Positions 49,990 through 62,219 are shown, numbered from the stretch's first letter. The stretch: 64,000 bases of DNA from Cryptomeria japonica (GCF_030272615.1 NC_081414.1:520067185-520131184); one strand, 5' to 3'. The notes: generated by a model from the letters alone, not told the origin. Program-made: numbers and translations.

Positions 49990-50880
49990 GAAGGCTCGGA
50001 ACTCCGGGGATCTGGGGTTCCAAGGTGGAGTCTATAAAACCTCTTGGAACTTTGGGGATCCAGGGTTCCGGGCTCCTAGTTTGGGGGTGGAATGGAGGTC
50101 AAAACCCGAACTCCAGGGATCTGGGTTTCCGGGATGGAATGGAGGTCAAAACCCTGAACTCCGGGATCCGGGGTTCTAGGGTGGAAAGGAGGTCGAAACT
50201 CGGAACTCTGGGGATCCGGGGTGGAATGGAGGTCGAAACTAGGGTACGCCCAAAAACCAAAACGCAAAAAAAATAAATACAAGAAAGACATCTAATCTAA
50301 AAAACATCACAAAAATTCACCTACCTAGTCAATCAAAAATCCAACAAACACCAACGAAGAGCTCAGGAGTCCGGAGGTTCATGACTTGGGACTAGGAAGG
50401 AAAAGCTCTGAATGCACAAATGAACTCAAAAACTTCATTTTCTCTTATATATAGCCTCCCGAATCCTTCCGTACAAAAACCATAAACATGATCCCGGGAC
50501 TTTGGGTTTTCGGGGTTCCAAGGTCGATAGAAAGGAAAACAAAACCACCTCGGGACTCCGGGACTCCGGAGTTCCGAGTCCAAAAGACCCAAGACCTCAG
50601 GACTCCAGAGTTTTGAGGTCAGAACAACAAGAAAGACCTTGGGATTCTGGGACTCTGGAGTTCCAAGTTTGGAACAATAGGGAAGACCTCGAGACTCCAA
50701 GACTCTGGAGTTTTGAGGTCAAAACAACAAGGAAGACCTCGGGACTCTGAGACTCCGGAGTTTCGAGGTCAAAACCAAAAAGGGACCTCGAGACTCCGAG
50801 ACTCCAGAGTTCTAAGGTAAAACAAAAAAAGGGACCTCAGGACTCTGGGACTTCGGAGTTCCGAGGTAAAACCAAAAAAG
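49990..50880. repeat. GC-rich minisatellites in the C LTR, left copy
   Basis: Two sets. 49995-50235 has units of about 45-55 bp ('GAACTCCGGGGATCTGGGGT' + 'GGAATGGAGGTC'). 50525-50880 has about seven units of about 50 bp ('GACCTCGGGACTCCGGGACT' + 'CCGGAGTTCCGAGGTC') with a CTCCGGAG dyad. Open frames here are repeat translations. Both sets recur in the right copy at 54430-54760 and 55010-55300. Confidence 0.9.
50445..50454 (-). promoter_or_regulatory. TATA box in the C LTR
   Basis: On the minus strand 'GGCTATATATAAGAGAAAAT', about 570 bp before the ORF ATG. It is conserved in the right copy near 54955. The core is nearly palindromic (TATATA), so plus-strand use cannot be excluded. Confidence 0.6.
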
Positions 50881-50953
50881 AAGAAAAAGAAAAGGGGGGC
50901 CATATTTTGACTCAAGGCAACTAAATGGGGAAACAGATATGCTAGGCATAACA

Positions 50954-51983
50954 AATGGCGACTGTCTGGGAAAAATGACTATAGGCAATTTAGAATTTCA
51001 GAATCTTCGGTTAACTCGATACGTAAGGCTATTATCATTCAAAAGGATGTATAACAATTTAAGATGAATAAGTGATTTGAACAAATAAACAAGATGAGAA
51101 ATAGACATGATCTACTCTTAAGTGTGTGCGTATGATTTATTACTCCATCATTTCAATAATGTAGATAGTCAGAGGAAACTAGGCACAAGTTACATAGGTG
51201 AAGTCATTAATAGTGTTTTGTGCAAGGTTATCCTGGGCATAGCTCTTTTGCCAGTCAGGCATCTATAGCCCCAATAGAGATACCTCTGGCCTTCGTCAAG
51301 CAGTGCTCCACTGCCAGCCAGGCGTCCATAGCCTCGGGGGAGGTTACTTGAAACACCCATTTGAGTTGCTTAAGAGGATCATTTCTCTCTCTTTTTTTTT
51401 CTCTCTTCTCTTTTTTTTTAATATCATAGGATATAGAGAATGACTTCTTTCTTCAATAATCTTTCAAGCAACTTTCAAACATTAAAGTTCGATAACTGGG
51501 TTAGGAGCCACGGTGGATAACATGAAATGCCTTGACTTCAGATTTTTCACTTGACACTTGGTTTATCTGCTTATGTCACAAAACCTTTCTGATGTATCTT
51601 AATGTGACGTTAGTGCTGATTTTATCAAGCTAGCCTTTTCCAAATTAAAAGTCAAAACTCGTATCATATTTAAATGATTATATACCACTTTGAACGAGTA
51701 TAGACAAAGGTTTCAAACTCAACCAAGGGACAATGAAATCATAAATAACATAGAGTCGAAGTCTCTCAGAATTTAGCAAGATGTTATACAAAGGATACCT
51801 ACTTCCTTTTAGAAACTTCAAGAACAAAACATATACCCCGACCCAACAAACAAAAGAACAAACAAGCAAAGAAAACAAAAACAAAAGGGGAAAACACACA
51901 AGGCCTAAAAAAAAAAAAAAAAAGCACCACCAAAAAGAAAACAACTAACTACTAAATACAATAGGTCAAGCTTTATTGAGGAT
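50954..51983 (-). other. Non-coding internal part of C next to the left LTR
   Basis: About 1 kb after the integrase stop without a recognisable ORF. It has a pair of 30 bp repeats ('GCCAGTCAGGCATCTATAGC' / 'GCCAGCCAGGCGTCCATAGC', 51250-51340) and a pyrimidine run at 51385-51420. At the LTR edge the plus strand reads TGGCGACTGTCTGGG (50956-50970), resembling the Arg-tRNA-type primer sites of some plant gypsy elements. The minus strand there is not purine-rich, so no polypurine tract is visible. Confidence 0.6.
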
Positions 51984-53148
51984 TTAATCAAAGTAGTGCT
52001 TGAGGAACTGACCATTGACAGGCAATGGTACAAGTTCTCTAGTTAATGAGCTCAACCTAAAAGTGTTCTCACCTAGAATTTCAGCTATCTGGTAAGGACC
52101 TAGCCACAACCTTTCAAATTTGTGATGATCACCTTTCTTTTCCTTGGCCTTGTCCCATAACAGGACTAGGTCAAAGATCCGAAAATCTTTCACCTTGGCT
52201 ATTTTATCAAACCATTACTTAACCATGGCTCGATGCTTGGCAAAGTGTTGTAGCATATTAATTATTTTTTCATCAAGTCTTAATAAGTTTAAGAGGTGAA
52301 CCTCTACCTGATCCTCAATGTCAAGTTCTTTCATCAATTGGAGGACTAGTATTTGCAAGTTAATTGGGAAAACGGGGGTCTGGCCATAGACAAGGTAGTA
52401 TGGAGAAGTTCCCAAGGCATCTTTTATTCTGGTTCGATCAGCCCATAGTGCATATCTCAATTGATTATGCCAATCCCTAGGGTTTTTCTTGAGTAGCTAC
52501 TTGATGACATCGAGGATGTTCTTGTTTGTGGATTCAACTACCCCATTACCTTATGGGTAATAGTTGGATGAAAATTTCAATATCACTTTATATTGGTATG
52601 ACCATTGCATCAACTATGTAGAAGTAAAAGCAGGACCATTATCACATACCAAAGTGAACAACATAGCAAACCTGATGACGATGTGTTCTTCAATAAATTT
52701 TAGGACTACCTCAGCAGTAGCATTATAGTATGGAATGGCTTCTATCCACTAGGTAAAATAGCCTGTTGTTGTAAGAATAAACTTATGCCCTACAGATGAA
52801 TTAGGGTTAATAACTCCTACAAAATCTAGGGCCCACTGAGCAAAAGGTCTTACCTCAAACACTGGTTGGAGAGGCATAGTGGGATTTCTTTCTCTAGAGG
52901 CTACAATTTGGCACGTATGATAATGTCAAACATGTTCATGAGTATCCTTAAATATGCTAGGCCAATAATATTTAGCCTTTAAAATTTGATGTGCAGTGGC
53001 ATCTGCTAATCCATGACCAGTACCATATTTCCTGTGAAATTCCTCAATCATATTATGAGCTTCTTGATGATCAAGGCACCAAAGGTAGATACCCTCATAA
53101 TTTTTTTTGTAGAGTGTCGAATCCTTGATCATATAATTTTTAGCTCCA
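51984..53148 (-). pseudogene. Gypsy integrase of C, near full length with stops
   Basis: Minus strand. H2C2 zinc region 'EEFHRKYGTGHGLADATAHQ' with 'YYWPSIFKD' (52926-53132), then the DDE core: D in 'QWALDFVGVINP' (52826), D in 'CDNGPAF' (52643), E in 'GVVESTNKN' (52535). Spacing between the second D and E is 36 codons, the D-x35-E of retroviral-type integrases. C-terminal part: 'GTSPYYLVYGQTPVFPINLQ' (52215-52460) and 'LWLGPYQIAEILGENTFRL' ending 'LKHYFD' at 51984. About six stops interrupt it. Upstream it joins the truncated LTR copy at 53148/53149 with no RT or RNase H, a deletion junction. Confidence 0.88.
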
Positions 53149-54326
53149 AAATGTATATGTAGGACTGTAAATTCTACAAACTATCTCCTCCTAAGAGGTC
53201 TTCTTTTACTATCAGCTCTTCTCCTAACCGTAGTATCCTTTTCAAAATTCGGAGCTGTTTATTAAAGGTGTTCTCCTTCTGCTCCCATTGTGTGGAACAG
53301 ATTGCCAAAGCTCCACCTGCCTGTACCGCCTTATGGTATATTTCCATTGTATTTTGTAGAAACAATCTAATCTTGGCTACATTCACCTGAGTCTAAGATT
53401 TGGCGGCCGTAGCTACTCATCTCACCTCTAGTAGTGCCTTTACCTCTCCCTCTAGCAGTGATGAGGTTCAAGGTAGGTAGTCCGTTCTACAAGAGTCCAA
53501 AGGTTTACACATTTCTATCAAGAGATATTTATACTACCCAAGCTACACCTTAAGCTCCATATTTGAAGTGTGCTCCTTTTCCACATGCCCTCTGACAATG
53601 TTGCTGGCTAGCTCCAAGGTATCTAATTCTCCCCACTTGGTTTGCTTACCTAGGTTTATCTATGATACTTGGTATTTGGGAGAAGCTTGTCCCTCTACCT
53701 ACAATGGAACCGCCACATCTGCAATCACTTCACCAGAACTGGTTTTTGATAGGTGATGAATCATCTTCAGCTTCTTAACCTTTGGTGGTTCCTCGGTGAT
53801 TTCTTGTTGTAGAGTAACCTTGGGGAGCTCTGCTTTTGTCTTTTTCTTCCACCCAGTTGGTATTCATATGTCTTTTGCTAGCTGATACCTTGTCATTCCA
53901 TGCCTTCAAGGCCACTTCTTCAGTTAGTAAGAATGCATCTTCCCTAGTTTGGATTCCAAAGACGAACCCCAACATATCCAGAGACAAGTTGATAACAGTT
54001 TTTTCCTGTGCATCAGTGCATTTTCTGGTCTCAGGATTGTAGAATGGAGCAATGGTCATTATAAATTATGGTGCTTGTAGTGACTATGGGAATATAGTAG
54101 CTTCCACTAGACCAAACCTCTTGATTCTTCGGTGGAGAGCATCTAGGTTGGGTTTATCCAATTGGGTTCCAGTGACCCCAATTTCTATGTGACCTACTTT
54201 GGTGTCCGTGACCCATTTGATTTGATCATCCAGCTTTGAAACATCGACCTATCCCTGATATTGGTATTTCATGGTGGCTGGAAGTCTGTCAATTTATTTG
54301 CCTCTCTTGTTGGTGGATGAGTCCAT
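53149..54326 (-). pseudogene. Unknown ORF in the C LTR, truncated copy
   Basis: Minus strand, ATG 54326. Open segment 53775-54059 reads 'MTIAPFYNPETRKCTDAQEK', 'LDMLGFVFGIQTREDAFLL' and 'KAWNDKVSASKRHMNTNW'. 53174-53386 corresponds to 'FNKQLRILKRILRLGEELIV' of the other copy. It has several stops and is cut at 53149 by the junction with integrase. Confidence 0.7.
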
Positions 54327-55374
54327 CTAACCATTGGAACCTGCTGGCAAAACACAAATTTTTAGTCCTCAATACTAAACATAAATTTTGATTCACTTAT
54401 GGACTTTGGGGTCTAGGGGTCCCGGGGTAAGCACAAAGAAAGAAGGCTCAGAACTTTGGGGATCTAGGGTTGCAAGGTGGAGTCTATAAAACCTCCCAAA
54501 ACTCTGGGGATCCGGGGTTCTAGGCTCCTAGTTTGGGGGTGGAATGGAGGTAGAAACCCAGAACTCCGGGGATCCAGGGTTCTAGGGTGGAATTGAGGTT
54601 GAAATCCGGAACTCTAGGGATCCGAGGTTCCATATTGGAATGGACGTCAAAACTCGAAACTCCAGGGATACGGGGTTCCAGGGTGGAATGGAGGTTGAAA
54701 CCTGAAACTTTGCGGATCCGGGGTTTTGAGGTGGAATGGAGGTTGAAACTAGGGCACGCCCAAAAACCAAAATGCCAAAAAAAAAAACTATAGGAAAGAC
54801 ATCTAATCTAAAAAACATCACAAAAATTCACCTACCTGGTGAATCAAAAATCCAACAAACACCAAAAGAGAGCTCAAGAGTTTGGAGGTTCGTGAGTTGG
54901 GACTAGGGAGGAAAAGGTCTAAATGCACAAATGAACTCAAAAATTTCATTATCTCTTATATATAGCCTCCCGAATCCTTCTGTACAAAAACCATAAACAC
55001 AATCCCAGGACTCCAGGGTCTTGAGGTTCCGAGGTCGACAGAAAGGAAAACAAAACCACCTCAGGACTCCAGGACTCTGGAGTTCCGAGGTTTGAACAAC
55101 AAGGAGGACCTCAGGATTTTGAGACTCTGGAGTTTCATGGTCGGAACAACAAGGAAGACCTCGGGACTCCAAGACTCCAGAGTTCCGAGGTCGTAACCAA
55201 AAAGGGACCTCGGGACTCTGGGACTCTGGAGTTCCAAGGTAAAACAAAAAAAGGGACCTTGAGACTCCGAGACTCTGGAGTTCCGAGGTAAAACCAAAAA
55301 AGAAGAAAAAAAAAGGGGGGCCATAATTTGACTCAAGGAGACTAAATGGGAAAATAGATATGCTAGGCATAACA
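53149..55374 (-). repeat. Truncated ORF-bearing LTR of C
   Basis: Repeats 48698-50953 of the complete copy with many substitutions; ends GGCATAACA then the CCTCT duplication. It includes the TATA box, both minisatellite sets and the 5' two thirds of the ORF. The 53.15 kb edge is a rearrangement breakpoint and not an LTR end. Confidence 0.85.
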
Positions 55375-56293
55375 CCTCTCACCGGTTTTCTTATTGACTT
55401 ACTCTGCAAATTACTTAGAATAAATTCAAAGTGAGATCATTCTTCTATGCACTCTAGCTCTCTTCAATCTTCTTCTCCTCCTCAAACATCAAACATTTTT
55501 TGTTTCGATCTCATGTATTTATAATCGTGGATTCCCACCAAGAATGCATTCAAACACTATCATGTTAGGTTTTCCTTCTTTAACTCGATCCAAATATGAT
55601 TTGATTTAATCTTCTTCTCCAGGGATAGGATCTTCATGACATCGATCAATCACCTATAGAGCTACACAATCCAATATGAGTTTTCTAATTCGGGAGGTCT
55701 GCACAATGTTTTTCTACTTTTCTCTGTCACTTGCCATTAATGGATTTATTGTGCCCTTCACCTAATCAGGTACGAAGATCAAATCTTCTTACATAATTAG
55801 TGCAGTTGCTTTTCTAGCTTGTCTTCCTTGAGCCGCAATCTTATGGCATCCTCTGTCACTTGTGGGTTCTTTATTAAAGCCGGCCTACGCATAGATTGTT
55901 GCGTCGATGCACACTCCACCAACCTATGCAATACCTCCACTTGGCATCCAGCTATCATGCTTGTTGACATCCACATTTTCTTGGATTCCTATGTTATTTT
56001 TTCATTCTTTTTCGACCAAGGTTGCCTACCAGTTTGGTTCATCTTACCAATATGACCAACAAATTGCCTCTGTTACCAGTTGCACATCCCGAGTTTGTGT
56101 CTTATCGATGAGCCTGCAAACCAGTATAAGACATAATTCATGTGTACTTGTAGCCTTCCTTTTGTCTTCTCACTCTCATGTGTGATGTTATCACATGTCT
56201 TGCTCTTCTTATACCGGTCACCACTTCTTACTTACCAATGACATTGCCAAACTAGTTGACATCAATGACAAATTAATGCCAATAATGCCAACA
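55375..56293 (-). repeat. 5' LTR of copia B, piece 3
   Basis: Starts with the second CCTCT and continues 'CACCGGTTTTCTTATTGACT', matching 27401-28314; ends AATAATGCCAACA followed by the TGTAA duplication (56294-56298). Frames 55819-56185 are in the LTR and match frames at 27840-28058. Confidence 0.92.
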
Positions 56294-57980
56294 TGTAAAT
56301 GAATTAAATAAATTATAAAACATTTTTGGGATGATCATAGGATGGATTAAAAAAAGTTTGAATCCATTCTGAGCATTGGACGTGATGTGTGGAGAAGGTT
56401 TGAATAGATTCTTTCAAAACTTTCATGAAACCCTTACTAAAAGACTAGTCTTTATGACAATAAAAATGGGTCTTAGTACAAGGGGCATAAATATTAATTA
56501 CACTGTTGGATCTTGATGAGTTTTGGAAATGTTTTTAGAAACCTAGTTTTCTACATTCTCACCAAAGTGATCTTTTAAATGTTTTCTAGTTGGAAAGTTA
56601 TGAGTGTATTGCTCTATCAAAACTGTCACAATTGGGACAATCATAAAGAGGTTGTGAGTTTTGGTTTGTTTGCCAAGGTTAAATGAAGATTGTTATAATT
56701 CAAGGAAAGTGGAAAATAAGTGTTTTATGGTATATTTTTGTTGATTTAAACAATGAACTAATGGTTTCTATTTGTAACACAATCAATGCATATGCCTAAT
56801 GTTGCTGAGGTTGCACAAGTTGGAAGTTGCTACTATCATGAACATGTTGCAGGTATGGGACAGATTTGAAAGATGTTTGGAAGCATGAGTTTAATGGACT
56901 CTTGGAGGGTACACGATTTATGTTGGGGGCTTAAAGGTAATTGATAAGCTTGTTGTTTAATTCATTAACATTGAGCTATGACATGGAAATATGTTGAGTT
57001 ATTTGGTGCTTTGGAGACAATGATGTTTGTGTTGATATTGAAGGGGTTGATTTGAAACCAATGTGTGATGGATTTGATATTGGATGGATTAAGTGCAAGA
57101 TGACATTGAGTAAGTTGATTTAATAGTTGGAATTAAATCTTGTTAGATGCCTCAAACACATTGAGATGATTATTGTTTGGGTCATTGAGCACCCTATAAT
57201 TGGAACTCCATGGTTGATTTGGGGTTCTTGGTTGTTTTTTCATGATGCTCTGCATCAGTTACATAGGCAAATGACATAGATTGTCAGGTTTTGTTCAAAG
57301 TTGTCAAGTTTGGATGACAACTTTTGTTATCAACTTGTAACTAATCTCCCTCCAAAGGTTACCTAATTTAAATTTCAGTTGGACTTCATTGAGGAGGTTG
57401 GAGAAACCTTTTTTAATTTCTTAGAGGTCGTGAAGGAAGGATTGATGGAGTTTTGGGATATAAGACAGTGATCAAATTCAATAAACACTCAAAAATTTAC
57501 ATAAATTCATCATAACAGTGCCTTGTACAGTCATTGTACGAACTCCATGTGTAGGATAAATCATTGATTTGAATAGGCCTCTATGTTTATGTTCATTTGG
57601 TTTTGATTCGACAGGAAAAGACTGAGAAATAAGCAATATATCCGCATTTTTGAGAAAGGTGGTCTGAAACCTCCAAAAACTATGACTTCCGAGGAAATGA
57701 TTTCTTATCTCCTCATTCTTCTAGCCAAATTGGCTCAAAATTTGGGGAATGGTAGGGGATGCAAAGTATTTAAATATTTCCAAGGTATCTGAGTGGGTCA
57801 TTGAATTGGTGGATTTTTGGGATCAAGCCCCAGGCTAGGCATCCTCATCTGACTAGCTGGTTTTGACTGTTAAAAATTATGCAGAGGTAAAACCAATAGT
57901 GGTGGAAATTATATAATGGTGGATTTGGTGTTTTGGGATGTGTTCAGACCTCTCCCATCCATTGGTTTATGCTGACATGA
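56294..57980. other. Gene-free spacer
   Basis: A/T-rich, stops dense in all frames, no family motif. It is the right-hand continuation of the sequence left of 26640, separated by the insertion of B. Confidence 0.65.
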
Positions 57981-59206
57981 TGATGATTTTTGTATTGGAT
58001 AACTTTATGTGTTGTCATTGATGGCACACATATGTTTTGATTGTCATAGTCATCTTTGTATACCAGTTAGGTCAAACCAGTATTACTATCTAGTATCATA
58101 TGTATAGAGTAAGTCTAATAGGTATGAAGGTGTCTAAACCGGTATATATAGACAACCAGTATATACAGATAAGACAATTGGTTTTGATCAATTCCAAAGT
58201 TACAAGTTTGTGATGTGGCACCTAAAGACAAGAAGGAGCATGGGGACAATGATCCAGAGTCAATTCAAGTGAGTTGATATATGAGTGTGAAGCAGTCAAC
58301 ACTAAATCAGTATCAGTGTTCTAACCGGTTTCCCTGATTATGTGATGAGTTATCACCAATCATGATGTGTTACCACCAACCAACATTTTTGGGTTGATTT
58401 GTGATGTGTTATGAAAGTTTGTTTAGATTCACTGAACCTAGGAAATTGTGTTGAGTTTTAGGAGCCGACATGAAATCTAATGTCTATAAAAAGACATTGT
58501 GATGAGTTATTTTCATATAGGAGCTGCAAGTTATGTTATGAGTTGATGTTGATGCGAGTTATTGAAGGAGTTACAGAGTATGTTAGTCATGCAATAATGA
58601 GTGAGTAGAAAAGGATCTGAACAAGAAAAATGTGTTATTCCTAGATCATACCACCTATTGTTTTCCAATCACTACAACAGTTAAATCCCCAAACTGGGTA
58701 AACTCTAATAGGCTTCATTGTAAAAATCCTCTAAAAAGGTGATTCATTAACTTGGATCTAAATCCTCCATTGAGATTAACTTTAACCAGGTATAGCTCCT
58801 AACAAGACTTGGGATCTTTAATAGCATCTACTCCTAACATAGCACTTTGTAGACGTTAACCGATCAATTACCTATTTTGTAGATAGTTAACTTGTGAGTT
58901 CCATCTCAACATGGTTTTTCCTAGTTGGGTTTTCCATGTATAAATAATTGTGTTATGGTGAATGTTTTAATTGTTGTTAATGTTGTTATAACACTTTGGA
59001 TTGAATGCAAAGTCATATTAAACTAGTTAAATGTTTTTAGAGGTCTGAGATTAAAGTGTTATTGTTTTTGCTATCACTGATTCACCCCCCCTCTCAGTGC
59101 TTTATAAATTTATCAATTGTTATCAAAGCCTAACTTCCTTAAGGCTTAATCGCTTGGAAGGAAACCCTACAGCTATTATGGGGGATATGATTTATAGAGA
59201 GATGGT
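57981..59206 (+). mobile_element. Copia fragment F: 5' LTR, PBS and leader (plus strand)
   Basis: LTR from about 57981 (start uncertain) to TTTATCA at 59115. It has the family features: 'TTGTCATTGATGGCA' near the start, 'TTTCCATGTATAAATAATTG' near 58930, and 'GATTCACCCCCCCTCTCAGT' near 59080. A degraded PBS, TGTTATCAAAGC, follows at 59118-59129. A possible gag ATG at 59178 is cut after 28 bases by element G. The rest of F is not in the window. Confidence 0.75.
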
Positions 59207-60520
59207 TGTTAGTCCCAACTAGTGCTGAGAGTGGAGGGGTGAATCATCACTTTACCGGTTTAAACCAATTAAAACATTTAACTCAAATTTGTACTAACTT
59301 ATCATTCATCAATATAATTATCTACTGCAAAAGATTATGCATGCATGAAAAGATACACTGTGACACCAAGATTTATCTCATGGAAACCCAAATGGGAGAA
59401 AACCATGTTGTGAGTAGGAACTCACAAAAGTTGTACTCTTCTGGAGTACGCCCTGTAAGGAGCCATCCCTATTAGGAGATTACAAAGACACTATTAGGTG
59501 CCACTTGATTGAGGGATTTTGTCTAAGTCCTATCAGCACCTTTACCCTGTTAGAGGTAGCCTTGTTAAAGGTCTTAAGATCATCAATTAAGATGACACCT
59601 TGTTAAGGGATTTTTACAATGGGACCTGTTAGAGTCCACCCTAATTAGGGATTTTGGTTGCAATGGTTAGAAACAAACAAAAGGATGATCTGCTGGAGTA
59701 TCTATCAATAGCTTGATAGATCACACTATAAAAGAAAACTCTATCTACACCAGTTGTATCTTCTTTGAACACCATGAGTTTCCTGCTAATACATTGAGCT
59801 CTACACTTTGTTGGTTCTCTATCCTTCGACACTGTGATTATGTCAGTCCTCTAACCTTCGTCTCTGTACTATGCTTTGCTCCCCCTATACTTACACTTTC
59901 TCACCACACCCTCCGCATTAGCAAAAAGATCATCAAAAATGATTTAAGTGAATTTATTACCCTTTGGATCTATCGCCAACTTTCCCTGCAAAACATTTTA
60001 TTCAAAATTTTGGTACCATGCCATAAATCATTCCAAGAATCTCTACCAAAATAGTCATTCATGCCGATAAGTCCACTGGTTTACTGGAGAAGACTGCTGA
60101 TTTATTTGGATGTTAACTGAACATTACCAGTCTATCAGTGTACCGATCAAAATCTACTTATTGATTACCTTCTGTATACCAATGTGCCGATCTACTCTCT
60201 ACTCGTTGGTTGACCTCTTCTATGCCGGTCTACTCACTACTTGCCAGTTGTCCCGATTGACCTCTTCTATTCCAATCTACTCACTACTTGCCGGTTGTCC
60301 TAGTTGACCTCTTGTGTGTCGTTCTACTCACTGCTTGCTAGTTGTCCTCTTGTGTGCCAGTCTACTTATTGCTTAGCCTGTCTACACACTCCTTAGTCGG
60401 TTAACCACTGCATACTGATCAACTTACTACCGATAGACTATAAGGACTTGGGAAATGATGTTTCCAACAATGACAACCATATTATTCACCGGTCATACAA
60501 AATGCACCAGAATGCCAACA
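59207..60520 (-). mobile_element. Copia G: 3' LTR (minus strand) inserted in F
   Basis: Plus-strand ends TGTTAGTCCC ... AATGCCAACA, with the 'GAGAGTGGAGGGGTGAATCA' block near 59225. On the minus strand it starts TGTTGGCATTCTGG and is preceded by a purine tract, so it is the 3' LTR; its internal domain would follow to the right but is cut by D. A presumptive left duplication is ATGGT (59202-59206). Frames 59206-59475, 59713-60054 and 60110-60307 lie in the LTR and are not genes. 60180-60340 has 45-55 bp tandem units containing 'CTACTCACTACTTGCCGGTT'. Confidence 0.8.
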
Positions 60521-60528
60521 AACTCCCC
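60521..60528 (-). other. Remnant polypurine tract of G
   Basis: Minus strand GGGGAGTT immediately before the TGTTGGCATT LTR start. It is interrupted at 60529 by the start of D. Confidence 0.65.
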
Positions 60529-61685
60529 TGTTGGGACTGATTAAAATTGAGTCAAGTTTAGAGGCCCAATTCAAATTTTTGCTCTGCATGTTAGAAAAGT
60601 ACCTAAATAATTCAGTTTGGATGGCCTAGTTAGCAAGGGGGTAAAATGAAGCCAGTTGATTTTCAGAGGGTAAGGCTCGGGATTCATGTCCCACACCTTT
60701 CATTTGTCCTATTCAGTAATGTGGAACTTTCAAAATTCAATTTGGATAAGTTTATGAGGTACCCATTTTGAGGGGTGAGCTGGAAGTGCATTTTAGGCAC
60801 AAATGCAGATTTTATTGAGTAGCCTACTTTGAGTGATTATATCTTTTTCCCTATTGATCGTCATGGAGAAATTAAAAATGGATTAAATTGTATGCATTAA
60901 TGTGAGTCAGTCTACAAAATTTCAAGTCCTAACAAATCCATTTGCTCAGTTTTCAAAGCCAAATCCGTTTGCAGTTTGTGTGGTTTGACTAGTCCCTATT
61001 TTGACAGCTAGTCAGAGCCCTATTTCGCATAAGTGTAAAAGTTGCCTCAGTAAGCATCATGCCATAATGTTTGTTCTAGGCTGATGTTAGTATAAATTAT
61101 GAGCTACGTTTCAAATTTCAAGCCTCTATCAATCCGTTTGATCGGTTTTCAAAAGAGCTCATTTTACCATCAAATTCAGTTATCCGCACTCCAGTGTTAT
61201 ATCAGTTAATGTAGCTGTTTTGGTGAGTGAACCATTTGCATCCTATCAGTCTGGTGATCAAAATGAGATTTCCAAGTTTTAATATGTACTTTAAGGTACC
61301 TATGTTCCAAATTTGAGGACCCACGGAGGTCGTTTGATATTTTTGAGAAAGGCGTCATGTGTTGCCAGGACATTGACTTCATCAGGTCTGCAGTGTCGAC
61401 AAAGCTAGTTGGGCATTTTCGGAAATTAATATCTCTTCACTCGGGACTCGTCTTGAGAAACCGTTTGGTAGAAGTCTTCCTTGTATATCAGAGTACACGC
61501 CTGTCAGATGGCGAGCTCCATAAAGGTGTTTTGACATGTTTGAAAATTACGTCTTCGCAATTAAATGCGAAAATTGTGGCGTAATTGCCTGAAGGTTGTA
61601 AAATGCGGATTAATGATCCGAAAATGATGCCCATCATTTCCAGAGGTATGTTTGACGTCTTTGAAGCATTCCAGGGGTCAGTTGC

Positions 61686-62216
61686 ATGAAAATGAAAAAA
61701 AATTTAGTCGGACCCACTTTGGGGCCCGACCTGGCTCATGCCTGTGCATTGTTATTTTATTGGCAACTTGGCCTTATGAGCATTCCCAAAATAATGTTGA
61801 CCTCCACGGTTGGATTTGAATACTTATATGTTTCCCACCAGAGGATAGTGCAAAATGAAGATGCCTCTTATGGTCAAAACAACCAAGGCATTTTACATGC
61901 CAGATATGAGAAATGGAGAAGATGTACTGTCAATGTGGAGTTCAAAAGTAGAGGGATTGGTAGTATAAAAACTAGATCTTCTTGTGATGACATTAAGTTA
62001 GCAAATGAATTCAAACTGGATGGAGTTAGTCCTCACTTGCCAAGTGAATATTATGCCTCATGGATGGAAGACTATTCTTCAGCATTAAATGGCACAAAGA
62101 ATGGCTGTGTAAGAAATAGAGACCAAATATCCTCCTTGCTATGGTATGTGGGGTTTTATGTTTTCAAATTAATGCATATTGGCAGCCAATGTTCTTCTTG
62201 GTGGAGTGGTGAATGA
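61686..62216 (+). CDS. Hypothetical 176-codon frame in D
   Basis: Longest open frame in D (the nominal start is TTG-type or internal; an ATG lies at 61692). The translation has mixed composition ('SEYYASWMEDYSSALNG', 'HARYEKWRRCTVNVEFKS') with no domain, signal peptide or repeat that I recognise. It lies in what should be the promoter side of D. It is as likely a chance frame as a gene. Confidence 0.2.
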   Translation: MKMKKNLVGPTLGPDLAHACALLFYWQLGLMSIPKIMLTSTVGFEYLYVSHQRIVQNEDASYGQNNQGILHARYEKWRRCTVNVEFKSRGIGSIKTRSSCDDIKLANEFKLDGVSPHLPSEYYASWMEDYSSALNGTKNGCVRNRDQISSLLWYVGFYVFKLMHIGSQCSSWWSGE

Positions 62217-62219
62217 AGA

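Larger units (their letters stand above)
47223..50953 (-). repeat. Complete ORF-bearing LTR of C
   Basis: 3.7 kb. In the direction of the ORF it starts TGTTATGCCTAGC and ends CATACCTCAACA. It contains GC-rich minisatellites, a TATA box, a ~530-codon ORF and about 1 kb of 3' non-coding sequence (47223-48276). The 48.69-50.95 kb part is repeated at 53.15-55.37 kb. That an LTR holds a gene-length ORF is the unusual point. Confidence 0.75.
47223..55374 (-). mobile_element. Element C: gypsy-type element with ORF-bearing LTRs
   Basis: 8,152 bp bounded by TGTTGAGG ... GGCATAACA and flanked by CCTCT on both sides (47218-47222, 55375-55379). Two direct copies of one segment (47223-50953 complete; 53149-55374 truncated) surround 2.2 kb containing a gypsy integrase. 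Each copy carries the same ORF and promoter on the minus strand, the strand of the integrase. In the right copy the segment breaks off inside the ORF and joins integrase directly, so a deletion removed the rest of that LTR, PBS, gag, protease, RT and RNase H. Orientation is not settled: coding is minus, but a PBS-like sequence lies on the plus strand at 50956. Confidence 0.8.
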
